Shown: in pieces, positions 11,872-20,214 of the stretch
Layout of the letters: each line of letters opens with the position of its first letter
Position numbering within the stretch: position 1 is the stretch's first letter
Source of the DNA: AP-15 sp963772295
GTDB lineage: Bacteria; Pseudomonadota; Alphaproteobacteria; ATCC43930; CGMCC-115725
Length of the DNA: 64,000 nucleotides
Reading direction: 5' to 3'
NCBI GenBank assembly: GCA_963772295.1
Contig: CAVYWO010000009.1
Coordinates: 496,001-560,000, forward strand
The notes under the pieces: model-generated
Told to the model about the DNA's origin: nothing
Database searches by the model: none
The model's input: the letters and a program-made list of their open reading frames with translations, nothing else
Program-made: the position numbers and the translations under genes

Positions 11872-12419
11872 TCATACCTTCCAACATGGGGAGAATGTAT
11901 GAGCTGGTGTGCCCCAGTCAAGCTCATCCAAGACAGAATCGTCTTGGCGGACCAACCCCACCGCCCGATCGGTATCGGCGCGATTGGGGTCATCGTGAGG
12001 AGACCCCTGGAACGCTGGCGACTTTGTTCGACCCGGGCATTCCCCGGCACGTCTCCTTTGTGCGTTCCAGTCCCGACCCATTCGATCGCGGCGCGGTCTC
12101 CTCCAATGAAGTAAGCCGTGCGAGTGAATTTCAGGTCGGGGAATGCTTTGAACCGGCCCTGAGCGAAGTCTCGCAGTTTTTCCTTACCGTGAAGGACAGT
12201 ACCGACGGTTTTATCCTCATAGACCACATCGTCGGTGAAAAGCGGCAGAAGTTTCGGCAAGTCATGCGACCAACCCGATAGGAAATCCTGAGACAACTGT
12301 TCAGTGCAGCCTTGGGCAGCTGCGGAGTTCGTGGCGATCGTCAGAAATGCCGTTGTTAACGAAAGTAGCACTATCGCTGCAGGCGCGCCTCGCCCTCTCG
12401 TGGTTTCCTCCTCGCTCAC
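11872..12419 (-). pseudogene. NTF2/SnoaL-like exported protein, frameshifted
   Basis: GTG at 12419 starts a protein with a signal sequence (AAIVLLSLTTAFLTIATNSAA) and then a SnoaL-like fold: LSQDFLSGWSHDLPKLLPLF, DDVVYEDKTVG, FKAFPDLKFT, IEWVGTGTHKGDVPG. After this the correct continuation (MPGSNKVASVPGVS) lies in another frame because of one extra G in a GGGG run near 12025, and a further shift is needed to reach DDSVLDELDWGTPA near 11900. The original frame runs on to 11865. Family members are polyketide-cyclase-like or scaffold proteins; substrate unknown. With two shifts this is probably a real pseudogene. Confidence 0.65.
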
Positions 12420-12659
12420 GTACCTTTCCGTCGACAACCCAGCCGGGCCTTGGGGCCTTCCGTATCCCAACCCTACGTCCATCGCCTCCAGCGGCGACAG
12501 GTCGAAGATTCTCCCCCCGCAGGCTTGTCAAGTTTGCCAACTTCGCCAGTGAGCAATGATCCGCGGGTGGGTTTGCGTTGCTCTCGCAAAAAGCGAGCTG
12601 CGAATTATCTCCCTGTACCCTCCCCGGGCTTGACCCGGGGATTGCGGGGAGAGGGGCGG

Positions 12660-12695
12660 CCCCCGGACGGCCGGCCCTGCGGGCCGTTCCGGGGG
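12660..12695. repeat. REP-like palindrome
   Basis: A 36-base imperfect palindrome, ends CCCCCGGACGGCC and GGGCCGTTCCGGGGG. Almost the same sequence occurs inverted at 51139-51175, and related hairpins lie at 44666-44707 and 58747-58815, so it belongs to a dispersed intergenic family. Confidence 0.7.
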
Positions 12696-12699
12696 GAGG

Positions 12700-12925
12700 G
12701 GCCGTTTTTGGAGTTCTGACAGCAGCGCTTGGAGAACCCCGCCGAGATTGTCGCTCGTTGTCCCAGATACGGATCACGCGATAACCGAAGGCGCACCGGT
12801 CTCTGTCGCGCTCTCTGTCCTCTCGGCGTTCCGTGTTGACCGCCGTCCAGCTCGACAATCAGGCACTGGTCGCGACAAACGAAATCTACGTAACACCGAC
12901 CGACAACGCAAATTCCGCCGGCGTG
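12700..12925 (-). pseudogene. DUF559 endonuclease-like relic
   Basis: Reading minus strand, VGRCYVDFVCRDQCLIVELD, followed by GGQH, is the core of DUF559 proteins, a Vsr-like PD-(D/E)XK nuclease fold. The next conserved piece, FGYRVIRIWDN, and the C-terminal GVLQALLSELQK occur in different frames, so at least two indels separate them. The N-terminal third of the domain is not recognisable. Clearly a decayed gene; the REP-like palindrome lies at its 3' end. Confidence 0.65.
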
Positions 12926-13326
12926 AGAGCCCGCCGCAATGATCGTGCACCCCGTGCGCTTTTCGACCCTACCCCGTGGACCCGCTAATCCTTCCCTCCG
13001 CGAGGCTTGCCCCTCACCCCGGCCCTCTCCCCGCAAGCGGGGCTACGGCGTTCACACAATTTCATGAATAGTCACGAAGAGTTTGCCCTCTCCGCTTCCG
13101 GAGGCGGCCTTGCAGGAAATGCCGCTAGAGGGGGGTCATTCCGGGGCGCGAGCGCAGCCCGCGAGCCCGGAACCCATTTTCCAGAGGCCTGCGATCATGG
13201 ATTCCGGGCGGCCTCGCTCCGCTCGGCCCCCGGAATGACGGTGCAAAGCGCCCAAGGCACAGCGAACTGAGAGGCCATCGAAGCTCGACGATCAGTGAAT
13301 ACCGTAGGCAAGCGGGGATAGGGAGC
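12926..13326. other. Intergenic region with repeat sequence, no gene seen
   Basis: About 400 bases. It contains a degenerate form of the CCCTCTCCCCGC hairpin repeat (around 13020-13035, compare 21073 and 43002) and a GC-rich inverted arrangement around 13140-13240 with ATTCCGGGGCGCGAGCG and CCCCCGGAATGAC at its ends. No frame with protein-like composition was found. Confidence 0.5.
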
Positions 13327-14529
13327 TTACAGCACCTCGAAGAGGCCGGCCGCCCCCATGCCGCCGCCGATGCACATGGTGACGACGACGCGACGGGCGC
13401 CGCGCCTTTTGCCCTCGATCAGCGCGTGCCCGACCAGGCGCGCGCCTGACATGCCGTAAGGGTGGCCGATCGCAATGGCGCCGCCGTCGACGTTGTAGCG
13501 CTCGGGATCGATGCCGAGCCGGTTGCGGCAATAGAGCGCCTGCACGGCGAAGGCCTCGTTCAATTCCCAGAGATCGATGTCACCGACCTTGAGACCGTGC
13601 TGCGCCAGGAGCTTCGGCACGGCAAAGACCGGGCCGATCCCCATCTCGTCGGGGGCGCAGCCGGCGACCGCGATGCCGCGATAGGCGCCCAATGGCGCCA
13701 GCCCGCGGCGCTCGGCCTCTTTTGCTTCCATCAGGACCGCGGCCGAGGCCCCGTCCGACAATTGCGAGGCGTTGCCGGCGGTGATGAAGCGGCCTTCCTT
13801 GACGGTCTGCCCGTCGCGAAACACCGGCTTCAGCGCCGCCAGCCCCTCGAGCGTCGTCGACGGCCGGTTGCCCTCGTCCCGGTCGAGCGTCACCGGCATG
13901 AGCGAGCTTTCGCCGCTCTCGCGGTTCTCGACCCGCATCAGCGACGGCAGCGGCGCGATCTCGGCGGCGAGGCGGCCTTCGGTTTGCGCCTTCGCGGTGC
14001 GCAGCTGCGAGGAAAGCGCATATTCGTCCTGGACGTCGCGGGTCACCTGGTAGCGCTCGGCGACGATTTCGGCGGTCTCGATCATCGTCATGTAGAGATC
14101 CGACCGGTGCTCGACGAGCCACGGGTCCCGCGCCCGGTATTCGTTGCGCTTCTCGTTCTGCACCAGCGAGATCGACTCGACGCCGCCGCCGACGGCGATG
14201 GTCATGCCGTCCTGCACGATCTCCTTGGCCGCGGTCGCGATCGCCATCAGCCCCGAAGCGCATTGCCGGTCGATCGTCATGCCCGGCACCGAGACCGGGA
14301 AACCGGCGCGGATCGCGGCCTGGCGCGCGATGTTGTAGCCGGAGGAGCCCTGCTGCAGCGCGGCGCCCAGCACGACATCCTCGATTTCGGCCGGGTCGAC
14401 GCCGGCGCGCCGCACCGCTTCTGCCACGACATGGCCCGCCAATTCCTGGGCCTGGGTGTTGTTGAAGGCGCCGCGATAGGCCTTGCCGATCGGGGTGCGG
14501 GCGGTCGAGACGATGACGGCTTCGCGCAT
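13327..14529 (-). CDS. Thiolase (acetyl-CoA C-acyltransferase)
   Basis: A full-length 400-residue thiolase, which cleaves 3-ketoacyl-CoA with CoA or condenses acetyl-CoA. The acyl-accepting Cys90 is in IDRQCASGL, the catalytic His near 356 in GHPYGMSGAR and the second Cys near 386 in MCIGGGMGAAG. NEAFA near 328 is also present. A thiolase in fatty-acid beta-oxidation or polyhydroxyalkanoate metabolism would look like this; motifs alone do not separate FadA-like from PhaA-like. It follows the ABC importer ATPase gene by 31 bases on the same strand, perhaps by read-through only, since no functional link is obvious. Confidence 0.88.
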   Translation of the reverse strand: MREAVIVSTARTPIGKAYRGAFNNTQAQELAGHVVAEAVRRAGVDPAEIEDVVLGAALQQGSSGYNIARQAAIRAGFPVSVPGMTIDRQCASGLMAIATAAKEIVQDGMTIAVGGGVESISLVQNEKRNEYRARDPWLVEHRSDLYMTMIETAEIVAERYQVTRDVQDEYALSSQLRTAKAQTEGRLAAEIAPLPSLMRVENRESGESSLMPVTLDRDEGNRPSTTLEGLAALKPVFRDGQTVKEGRFITAGNASQLSDGASAAVLMEAKEAERRGLAPLGAYRGIAVAGCAPDEMGIGPVFAVPKLLAQHGLKVGDIDLWELNEAFAVQALYCRNRLGIDPERYNVDGGAIAIGHPYGMSGARLVGHALIEGKRRGARRVVVTMCIGGGMGAAGLFEVL

Positions 14530-14560
14530 TTCGAGCCTCCTCGCGAAAGAAACCCCAGGT

Positions 14561-15385
14561 CTAACCGCTGGGCGCCGGCGAATCCAGCGGCTCGGTCAGG
14601 TAGCTGCGCGGCACGCAGGCGCGATAGGGGCCGTCCGCCACCGGCAGCACGGCGACATCGACCCCGTAGCAGGCGTTGAGCGTCTCGGCGGTAACGACCT
14701 CCGCCGGCGTCCCGAGCCGGAGCAATTCGCCGTCGGCCAGCACGGCGACCGTATCGGCGCAGGCAAAGGCCTGTTCCGGATGGTGGGTGGACAAGAGGAC
14801 CGCCAGGGCGCGGCGCTCGGCGAGGCGGCGGACCGCCTCGAGCACCCGCACCTGGTTGCCGAAATCGAGGCTGGCGGTCGGCTCGTCGAGCACCAGGATG
14901 CGCGCTTCCTGCGCCAATGCGCGGGCGATCAGCGCCAGCTGGCGCTCGCCGCCGCTGAGCCGCAGCCAGTCGCGCCCGGCGAGATGTTCGATCCCCAACG
15001 TGGCGATCGCTCGCGCCGCGGCGTCGTGATCGGCCGCAGACGGCGCCGCGAACGGACCGCGATGCGCGGTGCGCCCCATCAGCACGATTTCGCCGACGGT
15101 GAACGGAAACGCCGCGCCGCCGCTCTGCGGCACCCAGCCGAAGGTCGTCGCCCGCCGTCGCGGATGCCAGCCTGCGGTCGGCTCGCCCTCGACCCGCACC
15201 CTGCCGGCGAGCGGCGGCAGCAGGCCGAGGACCGTCTTGAACAGGGTCGATTTGCCTTCGCCGTTGCGCCCGAGCACGCACAGCACCTCGCCGCGCTCGA
15301 CGGCGAGGCTCACGTCATGCCCGACGAGACGGCCGGGATAGCCGTAGCTCAGCCCGTCGACGGCCAGGAGCGGCGCCTCGCTCAC
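14561..15385 (-). CDS. FecCD-type ABC importer, ATP-binding protein
   Basis: 274 residues from a GTG start (VSEAPLLAVDGLSYGYPG) that overlaps the permease stop as GTGA. Walker A is GRNGEGKST near residue 37, the signature is LSGGERQ near 140 and Walker B is ILVLDEPTASLD; the H-loop follows in LLSTHHPEQA. The class (FepC/BtuD/MolC-like) powers uptake of metal-siderophore, cobalamin, haem or oxyanion. Gene order binding protein, permease, ATPase is the standard importer operon. An extra C-terminal 40 residues (VTAETLNACYGVDV) are typical of this subfamily. Confidence 0.9.
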   Translation of the reverse strand: MSEAPLLAVDGLSYGYPGRLVGHDVSLAVERGEVLCVLGRNGEGKSTLFKTVLGLLPPLAGRVRVEGEPTAGWHPRRRATTFGWVPQSGGAAFPFTVGEIVLMGRTAHRGPFAAPSAADHDAAARAIATLGIEHLAGRDWLRLSGGERQLALIARALAQEARILVLDEPTASLDFGNQVRVLEAVRRLAERRALAVLLSTHHPEQAFACADTVAVLADGELLRLGTPAEVVTAETLNACYGVDVAVLPVADGPYRACVPRSYLTEPLDSPAPSG

Positions 15386-16440
15386 GACCAACCCGGGCGC
15401 CGGCCGAAGGCGAGAAGCCACAGGAAGACCGGCGTGCCGAGGGCCGCGGTCAGGATCCCGAGCGGCAATTCCACCGATCCGAGGGTGCGCGCCACGGTGT
15501 CGACGGCGAGCAGGTAGCAGGCGCCGAACAGCGCGCTGACCGGCAACAGCCTGGTAAAGGCCGGCCCGACGACGAGCCGCGCCAGATGCGGAACGACGAG
15601 CCCGACCCAGCCGATGATGCCGCTCGCCGCGACCGCCGCCGCGGTCATCAAGGTCGCCGCGGCAACCACGATGACGCGCAACATCCGGGTGTCGAGGCCG
15701 AGTGCGGTCGCCTCCTCGTCGCCCAGGGTGATCACGTCGATCCGCCACCGCAGCAGCGCCAGCGGTAAGAGCCCGATCGCCACCGCCGGCAACAGGCTCA
15801 AGAGATCGCGCAGATCCGCCGCCGCCAGGCTGCCAAGCAGCCAGAAGGTGATCGCCGGCAGCTGGTTGTAGGGATCGGCAAGATATTTCAGCAACCCGAC
15901 GGCGGCGCCGAACAAGGCGCCGATCACAACCCCGGCCAGCACCAGCACCAGCACCATGTCGCGGCCGCGGATCGCGGCGGCGATGGCGTAAGCGATGGCC
16001 ACCGCCGCCAGCCCGCCGGCAAAGGAAGCGGCCTCGATCCCGACGATCGACAACGAGAGAAAAATGCCGATCACCGCGCCGCAGGCGGCACCCGACGAGA
16101 CGCCGAGGATGTCCGGCGACACCAGCGGGTTGCGGAACAGCGATTGGTAGGCCGCGCCGGCGCTGGCCAGTGCGGCGCCGATCGCCGCCGCGGCCAGCAC
16201 CCGCGGCAGCCGGATCTGCAAGAGCACGGCCTCGGCCGGTGCCGAGAGCGGCGAGGCGGCGCCGGTCGCCTTGGCGACGACAAAGGCGATCAGCTCGCGT
16301 GGCGGCAGCCGGTAGGGTCCGAGGGCGAGCGCCGCTCCCACCAACAACAGCAACACCAGGATCGAAGCGGCGACGACCGTGCGATGGCCGGAGCCGAGAC
16401 CGATTGCGGGCTCAACCCGGCGGGTCGGAGAGGAGCGCAT
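15382..16440 (-). CDS. FecCD-family ABC importer, permease
   Basis: 352 residues from ATG 16440 (MRSSPTRRVEP), inside the end of the binding-protein gene (29-base overlap). About ten membrane helices are predicted, starting VAASILVLLLLVGAALALG. Family hallmarks are RLPRVLAAAAIGAALASAGA, NPLVSPDILGVSSGA and, near the C-terminus, SGIIGWVGLVVPHLARLVVG. FecCD permeases form a homodimer that moves chelated metal or a corrinoid across the inner membrane. A longer upstream reading exists but is not protein-like, so the later start is used. Confidence 0.9.
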   Translation of the reverse strand: MRSSPTRRVEPAIGLGSGHRTVVAASILVLLLLVGAALALGPYRLPPRELIAFVVAKATGAASPLSAPAEAVLLQIRLPRVLAAAAIGAALASAGAAYQSLFRNPLVSPDILGVSSGAACGAVIGIFLSLSIVGIEAASFAGGLAAVAIAYAIAAAIRGRDMVLVLVLAGVVIGALFGAAVGLLKYLADPYNQLPAITFWLLGSLAAADLRDLLSLLPAVAIGLLPLALLRWRIDVITLGDEEATALGLDTRMLRVIVVAAATLMTAAAVAASGIIGWVGLVVPHLARLVVGPAFTRLLPVSALFGACYLLAVDTVARTLGSVELPLGILTAALGTPVFLWLLAFGRRPGWS

Positions 16441-17494
16441 CGAGCTGCGCGTCGCTCGGGGCCTGGTGGTAGAAGAGCTCATAGAAGCGGCGGGTCTCGG
16501 CCCGCATATCCTGGACAAACACGGCAGGATAGAGCAGCCGGCCGAGCCAGAGGAGGCCCAGCAGTCGGTTGGGTGCCGGCGGCTCGTCGAGCCACGAGAA
16601 CGGCAGGTCCGGGACAAAATGGACATGTCCCTGCCGGACCGCCTGCGCCTCGCGCCATACCGGGTCGCCGGCGATCGCGGCGCGAAAGCGCCGGTCGGCG
16701 ACCAGGATCACATCGGGTTGCCTGGCGAGAACCGCTTCGGCCGACACGTCGACAATCCCACGCGTTCCGGCATTCGGGCCGACGACGTTGCGGGCGCCGA
16801 GAAGGTCCACGACCTCGCTGCCGAGCGAGCCGGCGACCGCCGACTCCAACCCCCGAGGCCCGCGCGCGACATAGATGCTCGGCCGCCGGTCCGCGACGAT
16901 CGGCGCGACCCCGCGGCGGATCGCGGCGAGCACGGTCTCGGCGTAGCCGGCGAGCGCCTCGGCGCGCGCTGCCGCGCCGAGCACAGCGCCGACCCGACGC
17001 AGCGTCTCGGGCGTCTCGGCGAGCCGCCCGCCGATCAGCACCTCGGGGATATGCGTCCGCCGCTCTACCTCTGCGGCGAGCGAAACATAAGTCGGGGTGG
17101 TGCTGCCGACATCGAGGACGAGGTCCGGGGCGAGCTTGACGAGGTCTTCGAAGCGGACCGTATTGCCGCGCCCGGTGAGCCGCCCGGTTTCGGGCAGCGC
17201 CGCATATCGCTGCGGGAGAAAGGCGCGGGCCTTCGGGGCCGGAGCTCGCGCCCAGCCCAGCATCTTCTCGGGCGCCACCATGAAGAGGATCAGCGAGGCC
17301 GGCGGCCCGGCCGCAAACACGCGCTCTACCCGGTCGGGCAGATCGACCTCGCGGCCCGCCGCGTCGGTGAAGCGTTTTGCCGCGACCGGCGACAGCCGGA
17401 ACAGCGCAACGCCGCCGGCAGCCAGGCCGAGAAGCGCGCGTCGTCTCACCTGGCGGCGGCCGCGGCCGTGATGATCAAAAAACGCGCGCCGCAA
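16412..17494 (-). CDS. FecCD-type ABC importer, periplasmic substrate-binding protein
   Basis: 360 residues. The N-terminus has twin arginines and a hydrophobic stretch (RRRALLGLAAGGVALF), consistent with TAT or Sec export. The body is a helical-backbone (class III) binding protein: VDLPDRVERVFAAGPPASLI at the start, APDLVLDVGS and QPDVILVADRR strands, and FSWLDEPPAPNRLLGLLWLG near the end. That last motif is common in binding proteins for iron chelates, haem and molybdate/tungstate, so the ligand is not settled. First gene of the importer operon, 57 bases after the HTH regulator. Confidence 0.88.
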   Translation of the reverse strand: MRRAFFDHHGRGRRQVRRRALLGLAAGGVALFRLSPVAAKRFTDAAGREVDLPDRVERVFAAGPPASLILFMVAPEKMLGWARAPAPKARAFLPQRYAALPETGRLTGRGNTVRFEDLVKLAPDLVLDVGSTTPTYVSLAAEVERRTHIPEVLIGGRLAETPETLRRVGAVLGAAARAEALAGYAETVLAAIRRGVAPIVADRRPSIYVARGPRGLESAVAGSLGSEVVDLLGARNVVGPNAGTRGIVDVSAEAVLARQPDVILVADRRFRAAIAGDPVWREAQAVRQGHVHFVPDLPFSWLDEPPAPNRLLGLLWLGRLLYPAVFVQDMRAETRRFYELFYHQAPSDAQLDALLSDPPG

Positions 17495-17551
17495 ATATCG
17501 ATGCGCAGATCCGCGGTCGTCGCGCCCTTGGTCATCGCGATCCTCTTGCCT

Positions 17552-17953
17552 TTATGGCGATTGCCGCCGGTCGGCGGTATCGGGGTCTCCGGGCCCGGCA
17601 GGTCGCGATCGGGCGATGGCAAGCCGATCGTTCACAAGATCAAGGTCAATGTGCAGCCGCTCGATCGCGACCTCCGGGCGCTTTTCTCGGCCGTCTGGAA
17701 CGAGACGCACGAACCCGGCCTCCGCCAGGCGGCCAATGGCCCGCGATACATTTCCCTGATCTCGACCTACGCGATCGGCGAGCGCAGAAACGGACCGGGG
17801 GCGTTCCCGCGCCATGATCGATAAAAGCTTGCGGTTTTCCGATGTCAGGAGACGCACCAACGTCTCCAGCGACATCCAAACCTTTGCCTCCGCGGTTACG
17901 GGGGGGCCCTCGCCTCGCGCTGCGCAGCTTCCGTGGAAATGCGTCAGTCCCAT
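17552..17953 (-). CDS. HVO_A0114-type HTH DNA-binding protein (COG4190-like regulator)
   Basis: From ATG 17953 the protein has 133 residues. A winged helix-turn-helix is clear: LVRLLTSENRKLLSIMARER, then SVSALADRVGRDQGNVSRAI and LAEAGFVRLVPDGREKRPEV. This matches small regulators that act as TumA-type antitoxins or autoregulators. No TumE-type toxin frame was found next to it. It precedes the importer operon on the same strand, so it may regulate that operon. The start lies about where transcription from the predicted promoter (17964-17992) would begin, so the mRNA may be leaderless. The start is uncertain; MSLETLVRLL at 17875 is an alternative. Confidence 0.65.
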   Translation of the reverse strand: MGLTHFHGSCAARGEGPPVTAEAKVWMSLETLVRLLTSENRKLLSIMARERPRSVSALADRVGRDQGNVSRAIGRLAEAGFVRLVPDGREKRPEVAIERLHIDLDLVNDRLAIARSRPAGPGDPDTADRRQSP

Positions 17954-17963
17954 GAACGCTGGG

Positions 17964-17992
17964 AACGTATGTGATGCTCGAACATATGTCAA
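17964..17992 (-). promoter_or_regulatory. Predicted promoter with overlapping direct repeats
   Basis: On the minus strand TTGACA (17992-17987) is followed after 17 bases by TACGTT (17969-17964). On the plus strand GAACGTATGT (17963-17972) and GAACATATGT (17980-17989) form direct repeats, 17 bases apart, covering both promoter boxes. This looks like an operator, probably for the adjacent HTH protein. The -35 box is perfect, the -10 box weak. Confidence 0.45.
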
Positions 17993-18414
17993 GGGGAACA
18001 TCCTGGCCGGAGATCGCTGTTGATGCCGCGCCACGGTCCACGGTTTGATCGGCAAAGCCGGCAGCCCAACTCGGGCTGAAGTTGGGCTTTCGGGATGCCT
18101 CTTTGTCTCGGGCAAAGAGCCATCCCAAACCCGGCAAGAGCCCCGTACGAACGGATCGCGCTGCGGGGCTACCCGCGCGTTGTTTTGAACAAGGGCCGCG
18201 AGCAGAACCGGGCCTCCTCGACAATCACATAGCGCCCAAACAGTCGGTTGCCGAGGCGCTCGACCACGTACCGCAGACGTGTCCACCTTTAAGCCGTCAA
18301 GCACCGACCTCGACGGTCCTCAAGCTTCGCCTGTGATTGATCGTTGAGGTTGCAACGCCTTGCAGCCTATTTTACCATTAACTGAGCAAAAGGCCGGCAG
18401 GCGGGGAGGAAACG
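17993..18414. other. Intergenic region, no full gene seen
   Basis: About 420 bases upstream of the divergent HTH protein and lipoprotein genes. On the minus strand around 18290-18180 a short frame with natural-looking composition ends ERLGNRLFGRYVIVEEARF and about 12 further residues, then TAG; it may be the tail of a lost gene. A short inverted repeat (AGCCCAAC / GTTGGGCT) lies at 18063-18089. Confidence 0.4.
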
Positions 18415-19299
18415 GTGGACAAGTTGCTGCGGCTCAGATGCTTGACGATGCGAAACAGAAAGCGGCTCTTAACCGCAAGTTGCCTCGCAGTTTTGAGCGC
18501 GGGCTGCTCCGATCCGACTGCCGTCGAGACCTTCTCGGCGATGGCACCCGATCCCAGCATCGCCGCGGGTTTGACGAAGAGTTACGCAGCAGAGCCCACA
18601 TGGGATCGCGATCTACACGCCGTATGGAATGGTCCGACCCAGGCCACTGTTCTTGATCGCAGCGCCCAGGCCACGACTATCATTGGAATCGACACAGCCA
18701 TTCGCGAATACATGAAAGCGCTCGGCGCACTTGCCGCGGACAGTGTCGTCCAATCAAGTACGAACGTGAACGACCTTAAGACCGGGTTGACCGCCGTCCA
18801 GAAAGCTGCGCCAACTACCATCAGCGGCTCGGACGTGACGTTGGTCTCGGGTTTTGTTCAATTTCTTGCGGATTTAGCGGAAAACGGATATCGGAGCGCG
18901 AAGTTATCGCAGATAATAGGCCAGTCCCAAGCACCGTTTCAGCAAATCATCGATATCCAGATTAAAATCGTAAATCGGGGTATTATTCCGTCGCTGAACG
19001 AATACGCCAACGGCTACAACGACGCACAGCGTAGCCTGAAGACGGTTTCTCCCTGGGTCGAATATGTCGTGAACCGCGACTTGGCTGCCGATCGACAGGC
19101 GGCCGCCACGCAGCTCGCGGCTGCCAAGGCTTACCTAACAGCGCTCGGCGAGATCAAGACGGCGCACACGGCTCTTTACGAGAACCGCGACAACGTTCTC
19201 ACGGCCGCCATGCTCGCGCAGATCCGAGTTCCAGCCCAGGATGCCTACAAAGCGTTTCAGGATTATCAGGCTGCGGCGGTAGTGCCAAAGACGAATTGA
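18415..19299 (+). CDS. Predicted lipoprotein of unknown function
   Basis: I do not recognise the family. GTG 18415 is preceded by GGGAGGAAACG, a strong ribosome-binding site, and gives 294 residues. The N-terminus (MRNRKRLLTASCLAVLSAGC, after 11 leading residues) is a lipoprotein signal, with Cys31 as probable lipidation site. The mature part is mostly helical and Ala/Gln-rich (for example ADRQAAATQLAAAKAYLTAL) with no enzyme motif, suggesting a helical bundle on a membrane face. Base composition is somewhat less GC-rich than neighbours. The next gene starts 48 bases downstream in the same direction and may belong with it. Confidence 0.65.
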   Translation: MDKLLRLRCLTMRNRKRLLTASCLAVLSAGCSDPTAVETFSAMAPDPSIAAGLTKSYAAEPTWDRDLHAVWNGPTQATVLDRSAQATTIIGIDTAIREYMKALGALAADSVVQSSTNVNDLKTGLTAVQKAAPTTISGSDVTLVSGFVQFLADLAENGYRSAKLSQIIGQSQAPFQQIIDIQIKIVNRGIIPSLNEYANGYNDAQRSLKTVSPWVEYVVNRDLAADRQAAATQLAAAKAYLTALGEIKTAHTALYENRDNVLTAAMLAQIRVPAQDAYKAFQDYQAAAVVPKTN

Positions 19300-19347
19300 C
19301 GCAAACCGCGACAGTCCACACAGAAATCAACAAAGGAGGCATATGCC

Positions 19348-19740
19348 ATGGGACTAGCCGATACATCCTTCGATCTCGCTGATGCGTGCGACACGCTCGC
19401 GAACGCAATCACGAGCGATCGGAATTCGCCTAATTGGGTGGAAACGCAAGGCGAGGCCGCGACTTTTAATGGCATCGTCGCCAACCTTCGCACCGCTGCC
19501 GACAATGCGAGGACGGCCGGTGTTGCGGCTAGTCTCGAAGCAGCGACATCGCCCCTTGCGGACATCAACAATGCCGTTTCGCAGGCGAAGGCTGCAGTTG
19601 CGAAGTTGAAGGCTGCCAATCAGATAATTACGCTTGCCGGGTCGCTGCTCTCGCTCGCTGCCGCAGCCTACATCGGCGATCTCTCGGGAATTGCCAAAAG
19701 TGCCAGTGCCGTGATCTCGGAAGTGAAGGCCTTGGGATAG
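19348..19740 (+). CDS. Small Ala-rich helical protein of unknown function
   Basis: 130 residues with an excellent AAGGAGG site eight bases before ATG 19348. No family is recognised and no signal peptide is evident. The sequence is helical and Ala-rich with one more hydrophobic stretch near residues 93-113 (IITLAGSLLSLAAAAYIG) that could be membrane-inserting. It follows the lipoprotein gene by 48 bases and is probably co-transcribed. The pattern (helical lipoprotein followed by a small amphipathic helical protein) could mean the two interact, but that is inference from position alone. Confidence 0.6.
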   Translation: MGLADTSFDLADACDTLANAITSDRNSPNWVETQGEAATFNGIVANLRTAADNARTAGVAASLEAATSPLADINNAVSQAKAAVAKLKAANQIITLAGSLLSLAAAAYIGDLSGIAKSASAVISEVKALG

Positions 19741-19824
19741 ACTAAATCTGTATGGCGTGACGTATAGCTGATCCAGCGCCTGGCTCACGTGTAGCACCAT
19801 TACTCCGTAATGGGAGAAGAGACC

Positions 19825-20124
19825 ATGATCCAGTGGATGCTGCGGAATATCTCTCGGTCTCTTGCTATTGTTCTGATCGGGTTCTGCGGACAAATTGCTC
19901 TCGCGGATGAAGGAGTGCCGGCGAAGGTCGTAAGTGTTAGTACCGATCATACCGCCGTTCTGCAGGCCTCTTTGTGGCTCCTGTCGGTGCGCATCGACCA
20001 GGAAGCCATTTCAGCCCCACGCAGACCCAATCACCGGCTAACCGCGGGAATATTGGCCGTCGACGTTCCATCCGCTGAACGGGATCGCGGAGTCCGCTGC
20101 GTCCGTGAGGGCCTGACCCTCTGA
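19825..20124 (+). CDS. Short exported protein of unknown function, possibly truncated
   Basis: ATG 19825 follows GGGAGAAGAGACC and begins a good signal peptide (MIQWMLRNISRSLAIVLIGF, then CGQIALADE), so translation from here is credible. After about residue 45 the composition changes (RRPNHRLTAGILAVDVPSAE), losing the look of a folded protein, and the frame ends at 20124. It may be a secreted protein whose coding sequence was cut or frameshifted near 19970. No family recognised. Confidence 0.4.
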   Translation: MIQWMLRNISRSLAIVLIGFCGQIALADEGVPAKVVSVSTDHTAVLQASLWLLSVRIDQEAISAPRRPNHRLTAGILAVDVPSAERDRGVRCVREGLTL

Positions 20125-20214
20125 CCGCCGAGCCGAATATGGCTCGCTTGCGAAGCGACTTCAGCTTGGCAGCCCGCATAGCGAAAACGGATTTCGCTGC
20201 GGCGTCGGCTCAGG

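Noticed and set aside
12600..13240. CRISPR-like repeats
   Set aside because: GC-rich repeats here are palindromic REP-type units without regular spacing or unique spacers; no CRISPR array or cas gene is seen in the window.
17552..18304. 250-residue regulator starting at 18304
   Set aside because: Residues before 17953 have no domain character, and the predicted promoter lies inside the extension.
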